Positions 10,006 to 21,562 of a stretch of DNA of 64,000 nucleotides are shown in pieces. Position numbers and translations under genes: made by a program. This DNA comes from Pogostemon cablin. Taxonomy: Eukaryota; Streptophyta; Magnoliopsida; Lamiales; Lamiaceae. Under the pieces are notes generated by a model. That model did not search any database. It saw only the letters and a program-made list of their open reading frames with translations, and was not told the DNA's origin. Location: the NCBI GenBank assembly GCA_023678885.1, contig CM043001.1:5714001-5778000 (forward strand). Direction: 5' to 3'. Each line of letters starts with the position of its first letter. Positions within the stretch are counted from its first letter, which is position 1.

Positions 10006-11588
10006 CTGTCCCTCCCGTTTTTATTACTTTTCTATATCTGTGTTGGTGTAATAATTTTATTAGGTATTGCTCGACTACGGTATATACTTCTTTGCAAACT
10101 TAGTTTCTCACTTCGTTTAATCTAAGTTTGGGGGGGTAACGTACATACCTTGTCTTGCAGTGTCGAAATAGAATTTTTACATTGTGTTGTTGCTTGGAGA
10201 GTCGATTTTTTTTGCGGATTCTTAATATTTTTGATTTATTTGAAAATATTGAGGGTTCGATTTTTTGCAATTTTTCAGGTTTCGTGTTATTGTTTTGTTT
10301 CGTATTTGTTGGTCCTAGTGTTGGTATAGTCGATTTATGGTTCTCTAGGATGATTTTTTGATTTTTCATGGCACTTGATTATATGTGGGATTGTGTTTGA
10401 GAAGCAGTTTGAGATTGTGCTTGGATGTTGAGATGCTTGAAATTTGATTATGTACATGAAAGATTTGCTATGTAGCTTTATTAGGTTTGCTCGTTCATTC
10501 GTATAGCCATGTGAGATTTGAGCCTTTTGAAATCATGACAAGTTTCATGATTCAGTTTATTCTTGTGAGTGTCGTTCATACACACGTATTCTAGAACTTG
10601 GCTTTATATCTTGCTTGAAGCTACGTGTTTAATTAGATGATAGGAAATGATCTTAGGCCATCTTTGTTATTTATTAGTCACTAGCCAAATTGTTATCCTA
10701 CCTATTGAAATTATCCGTAGTCAACCCTTTTGAGCCTTTGAGCCTTATTTGTTGGAAGCCTACGTGATTAGCCAATTGATCCATTTGCTAGCCTTTAAAA
10801 ATTCCTACCTAGTAGAGAGTTGAAGGAGTCAAGTTGGTATCTTGTGAAGAAACATAAAAGGAGAATAAGTTGGAAGTGATGAAAATTGTTGAAAAGAGTG
10901 GTTAAATTGTTGCATAATGGGGTAGTGCCCGAAACTGGTACCCCATGAAAAGGGTAGTGCCTGAAACTGGTACCCTTATTTGAAAAAGAAAAAAAGAGAA
11001 AAGAAAAGAGGGAAGAAAAAAAAAATTCGAGTAAGGATGTGGTGTTCAAAAGTGAAGGATGAATCAAATTGCAAGAAGCATTGAGGAGCGTTGAAGAAGA
11101 AAGAAGAACGTAAAGCTGTTTGTTGAAAAGCTGTAAGTCTTCTTTGATTCTCTACTAGTGATTGAGTCACCTTATCCATATACTCCCTACCTTTACCAAA
11201 GAGCCAACATTACAACCTAATGCAAGACCTTTGTGATCCTATTGTTGAAATTATCCCTTTAGTCGAGAGTTGAGATGATTGTCAAGCTTATAGTTACGCG
11301 TGTGTTTGAATTGACTTTGAGTGTAAACACCTTACCCTGAAGTGTATATCTCACACTTGAGCGATGAGCGTAAATACTACCCGTGAGAATGGTGGATGAG
11401 CATTCCGAAAAAGTGAAGTAGTTGATTTGAATTGTATGTTCTTAGATGGATGGTTGTCTTAGTATTTGAAGTATGATTTTTGAATTGTTATATTTTCTTG
11501 GATGTGAAGTTGTGAAATTTCCTCTCAATTACTCTATTGGTTTTATATGTCGTTGCCTCGGGACGAGCAACAGGTAAGTTTGGGGGTT
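10006..11588 (+). other. 3' non-coding region of the non-autonomous element, conserved with Athila
   Basis: No credible gene. A PPT-like run (aagtttgggggggtaac) lies at 10124-10140. From about 10440 the sequence parallels 26170-27303 of the Athila element in order. Shared blocks are a tttgagcctttt block, gtattctagaacttggctt (10587), gatcttaggccat (10650) and two copies of the word gtagtgccTgaaactggtaccc (10921-10975). The shared series ends with the cctcgggacgagcaac hairpin before the 3' LTR. Retention of only this part suggests signals needed for packaging or priming. Confidence 0.75.
11552..11588 (+). promoter_or_regulatory. Polypurine tract and preceding hairpin, non-autonomous element
   Basis: gttgcctcgggacgagcaac (stem GTTGC/GCAAC) is followed by aagtttgggggtt and the 3' LTR. 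The arrangement is the same at 27267-27303. The G-run is the expected plus-strand primer. Confidence 0.8.
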
Positions 11589-13542
11589 TGTTGAGAGTGG
11601 AATTTCACGTATTTTAGGTCTCACATTACACCATTTTTGATAGAATGTGGACATGATTTTGTATAAAATGACATGATTTTCATATCTTGCATAATTAAGA
11701 TGCTACTAAGGTGTTTTGTTGAGTTTTGAAGGGTAAAACATGATCAAAAGTTCAAAGTTGGAATGAGGAGTGAAAGTGAGAAGGAATGCTGAAAAATACA
11801 GTCCATGTTGCACAAATTTCTGTATTCTTATAGAAGTCCAAATTGATCATATGATATATGGTTGGAAAGCCACAGAAGAGAGGGTCGTTTTGACATAAAG
11901 AACACCCCAATTGGATTCCAAACGAGAAAGTTATGATCAAAGTGCTAACGTCGCACATGCTGCACTGAGGAGCCACTTATGTTAGAGTTTCTGAGACTTC
12001 TTTATATGGATAGAAAGCCAAAGAAGAGAGGAACGCGTGAGTGCAAAAATCACTCAAATTAGAGTCCGTATGAAGAAGTTATACTCAAAACGGTGAGATC
12101 GCGCAGTGCAGTTTCTGCAGCTCGGCGGGTAGCTCGCGGCGAGCGGCCCTTCCACGTGGCCAAAAGCTGCCGAGCTGGGGTCCCTCAGAGCCCACACGAT
12201 GGCCCCATTCCAACCATATACTACTCGGCTGGTTTGGGGGCCGCTCGGCCATGAGCTCGGCTCGAGCAAGGTGCCGAGCGGCCCAAAATCGGGCCCAGAC
12301 GAGACCTGTTCGATGCAGCAGTGTATATATACCCTCAAATCGCGATTCTGAAGCAGTTTCGATCGCGAAAAAGCCCTACATCAGTCCTAGAAACAATTAG
12401 GGAGATCGAGACCCAAATTGGAGAGAACCCATCGATAATCCATCATCAATTCACACCTCCAACACTTCCATATCAGATTGACAACCTGATTTCACCATCC
12501 ATCCACTTTCAAGAGGGTTCCAAGTGCTAATTGAGGGAGAATCGAGCAATTGGAGAGACGGAGAAGGAACGAAAGACTACGTCTACACTAGGGTTTCATA
12601 ATTCCTATCTTTTCCTTCCTTTTACTTTGATTTTTGGTATGAATTACTTAGCCATGAGTGTTGCTTGTGACCTCATGGGCTAATTTTATATACAGTTCTA
12701 GGGTTTGATGGATTGATTTAATTGATTTGGGGATTTAGACCAAAGATTGGGATTTTATGCAGTTGAGCTTTTGATTTTACTTATTTTATTAAGACATGCT
12801 TTTCTGCTTCGTAACGTCTTCATAATATATTCATGACATCCGCTATAATGCTTGGATTATTGTGTTAGCTTGTGTGCGTTCATGATTGGTATTGTCTATC
12901 TGTTAGGGATTAGAGTAGCTCCGCTATAAGCACTTTAATTCCATGAACTGGTAAATCAAATACTTGATTAGTTTAGTGGAACAATGCAATTAGACAATCA
13001 AGTAGGAAGTGAATAGAACCTTGTAGTAATTCCAGAAAATATCTTGTTAGTCGGGCTTACCATCCGGAGGTATTGTTGCTTGATTTGATTAGTATCTAGG
13101 AATAAGGCTTGGTAATATTTGCGCACCTTAGGATTTAAACCAGATTAGACTGTTAGCTTTGAATCGAATCATATTCGGTGGGATAACAGGAATATGTGGT
13201 GTATTTTCAGTGAAACTGCATGAATGAACAATCGTAAGTTTAATAACCCAAATTAATTGGTCTCTACCTGATACCTTAGAACTGTTCGTTATCTCTTGAT
13301 TAGAAACTTGCTTTTATTTTTATTGCCTTTTAATTAATTTAGTTATTTATATTTTTAGTATTTTAGTTAATTCGCAACAAAATATTGAAAATCGGTTACC
13401 TTATTCTGATTAAGCTAGTATAATTAGAAAATAAATAGTTAGTTGTCCCTTGGGTTCGATAATTTAACTTGGACACTTACCGCTACCATTGATATCCTTC
13501 ATACTTGGGGATTAAATTATAGTGCGCAGAAAAAGCCTATCA
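11589..13542 (+). repeat. 3' LTR of the non-autonomous element
   Basis: 1954 bp, the same length as the 5' LTR, with about 10 substitutions seen by eye, for example near 11790, 12230, 12350 and 13485. It ends CCTATCA, followed by the ctata duplication at 13543-13547. It contains its own GC-rich cluster (12095-12320) and TATA box (12324-12331). Confidence 0.96.
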
Positions 13543-14109
13543 CTATACCACCCGCAATCCAATGAGCAAGTCGAGACAGTGAATAAGATCATCAAACACA
13601 CACTAAAAGCCAGGTTGGAAAAGCTGGATGGGAAATGGCCAGAAGAATTACAGGGAGTGCTTTGGTCCTACAGGACGACGATGAGAACATCCACCAATGA
13701 AACCCCTTTCTCAATGGCCTTCGGTGCTGAGGTGGTGATACCAGTGGAAATAGGAGAACCCAGCCCTAGAGTCACCCTCCACCAAGAAGGGGCAAACGAT
13801 GAATTGATCCGAGAGAGCTTAGACCTATTGGAAGAAAAGAGATTGAATGAGGAGTTACATAATGCGATCTACAAGCATAGAGCAGAGAGATTTTATTACT
13901 CCAAGATAAAACTGAGGAGGTTCAAAGGAGGAGAATTGGTGCTGCGGAAAATAGTGGGCCCATTGGCACAGAGTAGCGGCCAAAACTGGGAAGGTCCCTA
14001 CGTAATCAAGAGGGTTCTGGAAGGAGGAGCATATGAGTTGGAAGAAGTGGATGGAAAAAAGATACCTCACCCGTGGAATGCGCAAAATTTGAAGAAATAT
14101 TATCAGTAA
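13543..14109 (+). pseudogene. Tat integrase, 3' part
   Basis: Continuation of the integrase cut at 6813. It starts in the TLYHPQSNEQVE block, which holds the third catalytic residue (Glu of QVE) in this family. RTTMRTSTNETPFSMAFGAEVVIPVE near 13670-13755 and the GGELVLRK...GQNWEGPYVI C-terminal domain near 13930-14010 follow. It ends with a stop at 14107-14109. No chromodomain is seen, as expected for Tat. This half is one uninterrupted frame. Confidence 0.9.
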
Positions 14110-15194
14110 AAGAGAAAGAAGACGAGGTCGAATGAGGTTGGTGACACGACTCTTTACAGCTTTTAATCAAGGCATTAGGCCATACTATATGGAGGTGCAA
14201 ATTGTGTATGGAAATCTCTTTAATGATATATGGCTAAGGATGTCAATCTATGGAAATCTTTTTAATGGTATATGGTTAAGGATGTCCATGTGTTTATGTA
14301 TGATTAAAGGGATCAACATGCTCCTCACAAATGATAAAAATTATTCATGTGTCGGGATACCATGGCCCCAGGAAATACTAAGATGTAAACATCATGCTGA
14401 AAAAAAAAGAGAAGCAATGCAGATTAAAAAGGCAGAATTAAACTAAGATGAAAAGGCGAAAATATTGGATTCGGAAAATGGGAACAAAGATGCCGAGGCA
14501 TCGGGAATGGAAAGGCAAGGCAGATTAATAAGGCAGAATCAAACTGGGAAGAAAAGGCGAAAATGTTGGATTCGGGAAATTGGAAAAAAGATACCGAAGC
14601 ATCAGGCTGGGAAGTCAAAACCAAGGTATCGAAAAACAAAACTAAAAAGATGGTGGGAGGACTCCTGGCATAGGAAGATCGACCTCGGAATGACGTCAAA
14701 ATAGAATGCGGATGGGTACATAGAACAGATATGTACAAGGATCAGAATTTTAGATTTAAAGTAAAGGAAAATCTCTTTGATACATCATGGGAAACAAATA
14801 CGGGCAGTTATACCTAACGGGTATGTACAAGAAATTCAGGAGCGGGATATCAGGATCCGAATGGAGAGAAGAACTTCGGGATAGAGTATAAAATGGAACA
14901 GATGTACTCGGAGGCTCGGGAACCAAAACAAAGTAAAGAGCAGAGCGTGGAGATAGGGTTACAACCTCAGAATTACGGACAGTCATGCGAGAACAAGGAT
15001 TCACCAAACAGCAGAATAAACATCTACACAGAAGAGGAATAAACAAGCAAAGAAGCACGGTAGGGACGAGCATATACAAAAACACAACAGGTACACACAT
15101 CAACATTAAACAATCGGCATTCTTCAAAGGTTGATACCAGAAAAAAATAATATGAGACATAACCCCCCAACAAGGGCAAAACATAAATGGAAGC
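14110..15194 (+). other. Tat post-pol spacer with two tandem duplications
   Basis: No gene supported. It contains a 42 bp duplication (about 14207-14248 and 14249-14290, unit tatggaaatctNtttaatg...) and a roughly 102 bp duplication (about 14419-14520 and 14521-14621, with ggcagaat and aaggcgaaaat). The last 5 bases (gaagc) are the target duplication of the Athila insertion. Tandem repeats in this position are described for the Tat-lineage element Retand. Confidence 0.7.
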
Positions 15195-15411
15195 TGATGA
15201 GTGTGTAAATTCACAAGTTTGGCACTATGTTTTGTGCTAGTTTTGGAGAGTTTTGATGTGAAAATAGGTGAAAAACATATATATATTGTGAATTGGCATG
15301 AATCAGGTGTTAGTGGAGCTATTTGAGTGGTTTTCTTAGCAAAAATGGAGTGAAAGTGCAAAGAATCGAAGAGACGGAGTCGAAGCCATGCGAACCGCCC
15401 AAGAAATAGGA

Positions 15412-15770
15412 GGGTTCGACCTGGTTGGAGGAGGGTTTGACCTCTCCAGCAGGTCGAACCAGCATTGCTGAGCTTACAGAAGAAGGTTCGATCACGACTC
15501 AAGTGGTTCGACATGTCCATCAGGTCGAACCATGGTCGAACCAGTTCGCAGAAAAGAGGATTCGACCACGACGTTTGAGTTCGACTTGCCAGTTGGTCGA
15601 ATCGGGAGCGGAAATTGTCCAGTGATGAGGTTCGACCTGGGGTTCGACCAAGCCCTGAGAGGTTCGACCTGTTCAAGAGGTCGAACCAGTGCAGAATTCT
15701 TCCAGTAGCAGGGTTCGACTTGGGGTTCGACCTGTGGCCAGTTGTTCGACCTGTTTGATGAGGTCGAACC
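15412..15770. repeat. GGTTCGACC/GGTCGAACC minisatellite in the 5' LTR
   Basis: More than a dozen copies of TTCGACC-type words and their reverse complements in about 360 bp. A typical module has two forward words followed by one or two reversed words, so each can fold as a nested hairpin. One clear example has arms near 15506-15515 and 15521-15530. Single-base variants (TTTGACC, TCGATC, TCGAATC) show decay. Related clusters are at 18573-18900, 23361-23690, 27531-27875 and 39209-39566. Confidence 0.9.
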
Positions 15771-15865
15771 TACGTGCGAGAACTTACCTTATCCAAATTT
15801 TCAAGGCCGAAACGCGTGAAATCACTTAGAAAGCCCATTCCAAGCCCTAGAGACGTGATTACAAG

Positions 15866-15873
15866 TATAAAAG
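15866..15873 (+). promoter_or_regulatory. TATA box of Athila 5' LTR
   Basis: TATAAAAG about 95 bp after the minisatellite. The 3' LTR has TATGAAAG (27970-27977) and the solo LTR at 38991 has TATAAAAG (about 39661). Confidence 0.6.
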
Positions 15874-16869
15874 GAGGCTCATGCAGAGAATAAAGGGAGC
15901 TTTTGATCATCAATCATAAGAGAGACAAGAGTAGATGTGGTGATCCATCCGGAGGGCTATGACAGAGGTTCGCTGAAGGTTCAAGTAAGAATGATCAATC
16001 TAACCATGATTGTTCCTAGATCAATCATGGGCTAGAACCGCCTTGGTAGTTCTAGAGTTATGAAAGTTTCATGATGTAATTCATATTTCATGTGTAAAAC
16101 TCCATACAACACTACCTGTGGTTTGTTTTATATAAGATTGCATATTTAATCCATACTCATAATCGTTTTGTGCATCAATGATCGTTGTGTAGAGTCTGAA
16201 TACATAACATGGTTATTGGTTGAGTGCGTTCACTACTGAGCAGGGTTTATTATTATAATTCTAAGTGAAGGGATTCCGAAGTCTTATTAGAACCGTCTTA
16301 TATGAATATTCATTGATTGAATTAAATTCGAGTTGATGAATAGGATGAAGAGTATAACTTTATAGTACCTAAAAAGGGAAATCAAATCGGGTTAGATTCT
16401 AGACGTAGAAGATGATTGATTATGATAGTACCTAGAAAGGGGGGTGAAGTATATCTCTTGCTCCGAGATTATTCACACGTGTCAAGCGCATATTTACTTG
16501 TGTCTACAGAGTAAACTTGCATGGTCTAGTGATGCGTCCACAAACCACAGGGCAGAGTCGGACACCATCACATGAAAATACGAATTGATAGTGAAACTGG
16601 ATGACCCGACGAACTACCTACTATTCTTCTTGATCACAACTCACTTCTCTCTACTCTTACTATTTCTTTTTGCTATTTTGATTAGAAGTCATTATTCCTT
16701 AAACCTTTACGATTACCAAACATAGTCTAAAGTATACTAGAATATAACGAAATTGATATTTAACCGTCCCGTGGGTTCGATATTGTAACTTGGTCATCTT
16801 CGCGAATACAATTGATATCCTTATACTTGAGGATTAATTTGTGTGTTGAGAAAACCCCTATCAAGTTCT

Positions 16870-16887
16870 TGGCGCCGTTGCCGGGGA
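16870..16887 (+). other. Primer binding site, tRNA-Asp type (Athila)
   Basis: TGGCGCCGTTGCCGGGGA, 7 bp after the 5' LTR end, is complementary to the 3' end of plant tRNA-Asp. Confidence 0.92.
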
Positions 16888-16976
16888 CGGCGTAAAATAT
16901 CTTTTTTGTATTATTTCTAGTTTATTAGGACTATTTACCTTGTTTTGTTGTTTTCTTTCTTATTCATTTTAGGTGT

Positions 16977-18193
16977 ATGCTCACAAGATCAAAGAAAGGT
17001 AATCTTGAACCGTATAATCCTGAGATTGGAGCATCATCAAGAAAGAAGAAGAAGAATAAGAGCAAGGCAAAGACAATTGACCCAATTGAAGCTCTGAATT
17101 TTGGAGTCAAGGTTGACGAGCAGATTTCGCAGACGATTGAGGCTACAACTGAAGTTAATTTGGAAGTAGGAACAGTCAACATGGCAGCGAATTCGGATAA
17201 TCTAGCCATCCGAGAGGTTTTCAGAAATAATGGGGCTGGAAATTGTGAGCTTTTAGGAGTAAGGGGAACTAACACAGCTTTCGATCTTCATCCTGCTCTT
17301 ATTAGCATGATTGAAAGAAACTCCTTTTCAGGATGGTCTTTCGAGGATCCGCAGCAGCATCTGAACAAGTTCTTGGGGTATGCAGTACTCAAAAAGACGT
17401 AGGAGAACATGAAGATGCTAGGAAGATCCTTTTGTACAAATTCTCGCTTACTGAAAAGGCGAGGGATTGGTACGATACTATTAACGCAGCTGAGTGCACC
17501 ACGTGGGAGCAATTGAAGTTAAGGTTCTTGGAAAGGTATATGCCACCTTCGAAGGTGTTTAAGATGAAGCAAGATATTAACCAATTTGCTATCAGTGGAG
17601 GTGAAAAATTTCATGAAGCGTGGGATAGATTCAAGGACATGCTCAGGAAGTGCCCTCAACATGGGTTATCTAAAGCCCAATATATCAGTATATTCTATAA
17701 TGGATTAGACTGTGAATCAAGAGAGTTACTTGATGCTTCTTCTAATGGAGCATTGCTTACAAAGTCATCCGTTGAGGCCGAGAAATTGTTTGAAGACATA
17801 TCGATGAATTCGAGGGATTGGCCTACTGATAGAGTTAGAGGTACTTATGTCCTTGGAAAGGTAGCTCAGGTTGAACAAGCAATGGTGAAAACAAAGAGAG
17901 AGGATGAGATCGTTTCGAGCTTGTCCAATATCAACAAGCTACTTGAGTCTCAACAGAAGCAGATCAGCGAGATATCTCAACGAGTGCCAATCATGCAGCA
18001 AGAGATGATGAATAATGGAACCATCCAAGAAGAATTGGAGGAAGCAAATTATGCCATGGGTCAAAGTATTCAAGGAACGAGGTACCCAAATCAAGGAAAT
18101 CGGAATTACCAAGGGAACTATCGAGGAAACTTTAACAATCGTGGTTCCTCTGGTAGTTATCAACAGCAACCAAGGAGGCCCGAATTTTTATAG
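16977..18193 (+). pseudogene. Athila gag, capsid part (one frameshift, ends at TAG)
   Basis: The first ATG after the primer site (16977) opens a basic N-terminus (RKKKKNKSK), followed by the gag core. The core reads FEDPQQHLNKFLG in frame 1 and continues after a one-base loss in a G run near 17375 in the frame holding KARDWYDTI...TTWEQLKLRFLERYMPP (about 17455-17550). F-x-A-I-S-G-G-E-x-F-H-E-A-W-x-R-F follows at about 17583-17630. The C-terminal part has a Gln-rich helix and Asn/Gly/Gln-rich low-complexity sequence (18075-18185). A TAG at 18191-18193 interrupts the frame, which continues at 18194. It would encode the capsid protein. Confidence 0.88.
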
Positions 18194-19942
18194 AGCAATA
18201 CGAACAATGCAGTGCAACTTCCGATGGGTGTTGATCCGGGAGAAAAGGTGGAAGAAGGGAAGCCTGGTTTTGAGGATACTGTGAACAGGTACATGGTAAA
18301 GAATGATGAAAGAGTGAACCGCCTTGAGGCCAAACATGAGAAAAAGATTGATGATCACCACAGAGATTTGTCCACTCAAGTGAAAGATCTCACGTTGTTG
18401 ATGGGTACAATTGCAGAGAATGTGAACACATTGACTCAATCTATAGGAAAAGGGAAGTTTCCATCTCAGAGTATAGAGAATCCGAAGTCGTGTAATGCCA
18501 TCACACTGAGGTCGGGAACGCAGTACGAGGGACCGATGAGGCTGGAATCAAAGTTAGAATTTTCTAAGCCTCGGTTCGACCAACACTCAGAGGGTTCGAC
18601 CTGGCATACAGGTCGAACCATGGTCGAACCTCATCAGCAAGAGCACTCTGTTTTGTCGCAGGAACAGTTTGACCACGATCGTAATTGTTCGACCAACCCA
18701 TCAGGTCGAACCCAGATCGAACCGGAGGATAGAAACTATACAGTGAAGCGGTTTGACCTCGGGGGCAATTGTTCGACCTCCAATGTTGGTCGAACCCTAG
18801 TCGAACCTCAAGAGCAGAATGAGATCAGTCTTCCAGGAGAGAGATTCGACCAATACAAACCTGGTTCGACCTCTCAAACAGGTCGAACAATGGTCGAACC
18901 TCGCCAAGATGTTTTGATTGATGCACCTGATGTTCCTTTTGATGTCGATGCGACTCCAGTGGTACGGAATGAGCAAAGTACAAATATAATAGCTGAGAAA
19001 AAATGGGAAAGAGCTAACCGATTAAGAGCCGAAAAGGAGAAAGCGGAGAAGGTTGATCGTGATAAATGGGGGATTCCCAAAACAAAGATACCTCCACCGT
19101 TTTCCTACAAGCTAGTGAAGAAGGGATTGGAAGAGAAGTTCAAGAAGTTTTCAGAGATAATGAACAAGATAAGCTTGCACATCCCTTTTTCAGAGGCAAT
19201 CATGGAGATGTCATATTATTCTCGATTCCTTAAAGACATATTGATGAAGAAGCGAAGCTTAACCAGAGTTGAAATGGTAAACTTATCTGAGAATTGTAGC
19301 TCAATTATTCAAAAGAAGTTGCCACCAAAGATGAAAGATCCGGGGAGCTTTACTATTCTATGTGAGATAGGGAAGGGGCCAGCACGGCGAGCTTTGTGCG
19401 ATCTAGGGACAAGCATCAATTTGATGTCATTATCCATCTTTCAGAGGCTTGGTTTGGGGGAGTTGACCCCAACAACTGTGGCTCTCCAATTGGCAGATAG
19501 ATCAATGACGTTTCCGAAAGGTATTGTTGAAGATGTTCTTGTAAAGGTGGAGAAGCTAGTCTTTCCTGTGGATTTCCTTGTACTAGAAATGGATGACGAC
19601 AAGGATAATGTTCCTTTAATCTTGGCGAGGCCATTCCTTGCTACGGCTGGAGCTATGATAGATGTTTGGAAGGGAGAACTTAAGCTGCGAATGGACAAAG
19701 AAGAAGTACTTTTCAACTTAGACAAAGCAATGAAGATGCCAATGGAGTCCCAGTATTATAGTATTGACTTGGTGGAGGAGATTGTGAAGGAGGATATGTC
19801 TCTGATCTTGTCAAAGGATCCTCTTGAGACATGTTTGATGGAGTCTCTTACTTATCCCACTACGGAGCTTGACGGACTTTCTAACGAGGTATGTATTGAA
19901 TTTCTTGAAAACTTACTTGCTTTGGGTGATGACAGGTTTTAA
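18194..19942 (+). pseudogene. Athila gag tail with peptide repeats, and protease
   Basis: Same frame as the second gag part, after the TAG. It starts with a coiled-coil-like region (about 18290-18440), then the NAITLRSGTQYEGP motif (18493-18534). Four in-frame repeats of the pattern RFDxxxxxSTxxxGRTxVEP (18573-18900) are the translated GGTTCGACC minisatellite. After a basic linker comes the aspartic protease: ALCDLGTSINLMS at 19391-19429, with the catalytic Asp codon at 19400-19402 followed by Leu-Gly. The DLG form instead of DTG or DSG is usual in Athila proteins. LILARPFLATAGAMIDV near 19618-19665 is the second protease motif. The frame ends at TAA 19940-19942; RT continues in the same frame. 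Confidence 0.88.
18573..18900. repeat. GGTTCGACC minisatellite inside the gag coding region
   Basis: Four modules of about 80-95 bp, each ordered forward word, forward word, reversed word, reversed word. The frame is preserved through all four, giving the peptide repeat described in the surrounding gene. The same word and module order occur in the LTR and before the env-position gene. Confidence 0.92.
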
Positions 19943-21562
19943 TTGGAAAGAACTAAGGTGGAAGAAGTCAAATGGACCAGGAAGTACTTGCCTTTGGATA
20001 ACGAAAGCACTCCAGTGGAAGAAAGGAAAGAGGAGTTGAAACCATTGCCGGAACACTTGAAGTACGCTTTTTTTGGTGATAATGCAAAATATCCGGTAAT
20101 TGTATCTTCTTCCCTTAATGATGATCAACTTGAGGAGTTATTAGATGTCTTAAGGAAGTACAAGTCTGCAATAGGGTGGTCACTTGATGATTTGAAAGGT
20201 ATTAGTCATTCGTATTGTATGCATCGGATTAGGTTGTTGGATGAAACCAAGGCGAGTGTTCAAAATCAACGTAGGGTGAATCCCGCAATTCAAGAGGTGA
20301 TAAGAAAGCAAATCCTTACGTGGTTGGATACTGGAATTATATATCCTATTAGTGATAGTCCCCATGTGAGTCCATTGCATGTAGTTGCTAAAAAGGGGGG
20401 CATGACTGTAGTGAAAGCTGAGGATGGAGAAGCTATAGCCACGAGGATTCCTACGGGATGGCGTACATGTGTGGATTATAGGAAATTAAATGAGAACACG
20501 TGTAAGGACCATTTTCCTCTTCCTTTTATGGATCAAATGTTAGATCATCTTGCAGGGTATGAGTTTTATTGTTTCTTGGATGGATACTCGGGGTACAAAC
20601 AAATCATGATTGCTCCCGAGGATCAAGAAAAGACCACTTTTACTTGCCCCTACGGGACCTTTGCTTTTAGGAAGATGCCGTTTGGATTGTGTAATGCGCC
20701 TGCTACTTTTCAGAGATGCATGATGGCGATTTTTGATGGTTTGATAGAAAAGATCATGGAGGTGTTCATGGACGATTTTTCAGTTTTTGGTTCTTCTTTT
20801 GATATTTGTTTGTCTAACCTTGCTATTGTTTTGAAGAGTTGTCAAGAAACTAATCTTGTCTTGAATTGGGAGAAGTGCCACTTCATGGTGAAGGATGGGA
20901 TTGTTCTTGGGCATCATGTTTCCGCCAAGGGATTGCAAGTAGATCATGCTAAAGTGGTGGCAATTGAGAAGCTTCCACCACCGACCAATGAAAGAGGAGT
21001 GTGGTCCTTCCTTGGACACGTCGGTTTTTACAAGAGATTCATAAAAGACTTCTCAAAATACTCTAAGCCCTTATCTCATTTACTTGAAAAGGATATTCCT
21101 TTTGTGTTTAATGATGAGTGTCTAACAGCTTTTCAAGTTTTGAAGGAGGCGCTAATTACTGCCCCTATCTTGATCACACCGGACTGGACTCAACCGTTTG
21201 TACTTATGTGTGATGCAAGTGATGTAGCACTGGGTGTGGTGCTCGGGCAGCTAAGGGAGAAGAAGTTCTGCACCATTTACTACTCGAGTAAGACTTTCGA
21301 TGCGGCACAGAAGAATTACACGGTGACTGAAAAGGAGTTTTTGGCTGTTGTGTATGCATTCGATAAGTTTCGTCAGTATTTGGTTGGCATGAAGACGATT
21401 GTGTATACGGATCATTCAGCGATTCGGTATTTGATGGAGAAGAAGGAGACGAAGCCTAGAATTATAAGGTGGATTCTACTACTTCGGGAGTTTGACATGG
21501 AGATTCGGGATAAGAAAGGAACAGAAAATGTGTTGGCAGATCACTTGTCAAGGTTGGAGACT
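19943..21562 (+). pseudogene. Athila reverse transcriptase and RNase H
   Basis: After a stop (19940-19942) the frame is open through RT and RNase H. RT motifs: [24 protein letters not shown] (about 20330-20400), [20 protein letters not shown] (20467-20530), [13 protein letters not shown] with the first Asp (about 20567-20605), [17 protein letters not shown] (20672-20722), and FMDD at 20765-20776 as the catalytic YxDD-type motif. RNase [17 protein letters not shown] near 21205-21252, [13 protein letters not shown] (21343-21381), [10 protein letters not shown] (21406-21435) and ADHLSRLE (21538-21561). A one-base loss near 21560 shifts the frame before integrase. All expected catalytic acidic residues of RT are present. 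Confidence 0.93.

Larger units (their letters stand above)
6814..13542 (+). mobile_element. Complete non-autonomous Athila-related LTR retrotransposon (6729 bp)
   Basis: Two LTRs of exactly 1954 bp (6814-8767 and 11589-13542), TSD ctata at 6809-6813 and 13543-13547, a tRNA-Asp primer site and a polypurine tract mark a complete element. By eye the LTRs differ at about 10 positions (about 0.5%), so insertion is recent. The internal region is only 2.8 kb and has no protease, RT, RNase H or integrase. It carries one intact 347-codon ORF and conserved non-coding blocks shared with the Athila element at 15195-28967. It must depend on another element's enzymes. It sits in the Tat integrase gene in the same orientation. 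Confidence 0.95.
15195..16863 (+). repeat. 5' LTR of the Athila element (1669 bp)
   Basis: Starts TGATGAGTG and ends CCTATCA. It carries the GGTTCGACC minisatellite (15412-15770) upstream of a TATA box at 15866-15873. Confidence 0.95.

Noticed and set aside
9913..10125. 70-codon ORF after the 347-residue ORF, with a hydrophobic stretch
   Set aside because: It overlaps the end of the main ORF and the conserved hairpin block in another frame; its hydrophobic part comes from T-rich non-coding sequence.
14756..15676. 306-codon minus-strand ORF
   Set aside because: It crosses the border between the Tat spacer and the Athila LTR and runs antisense to both. It has no family motif and arises from LTR composition and the TTCGACC words.
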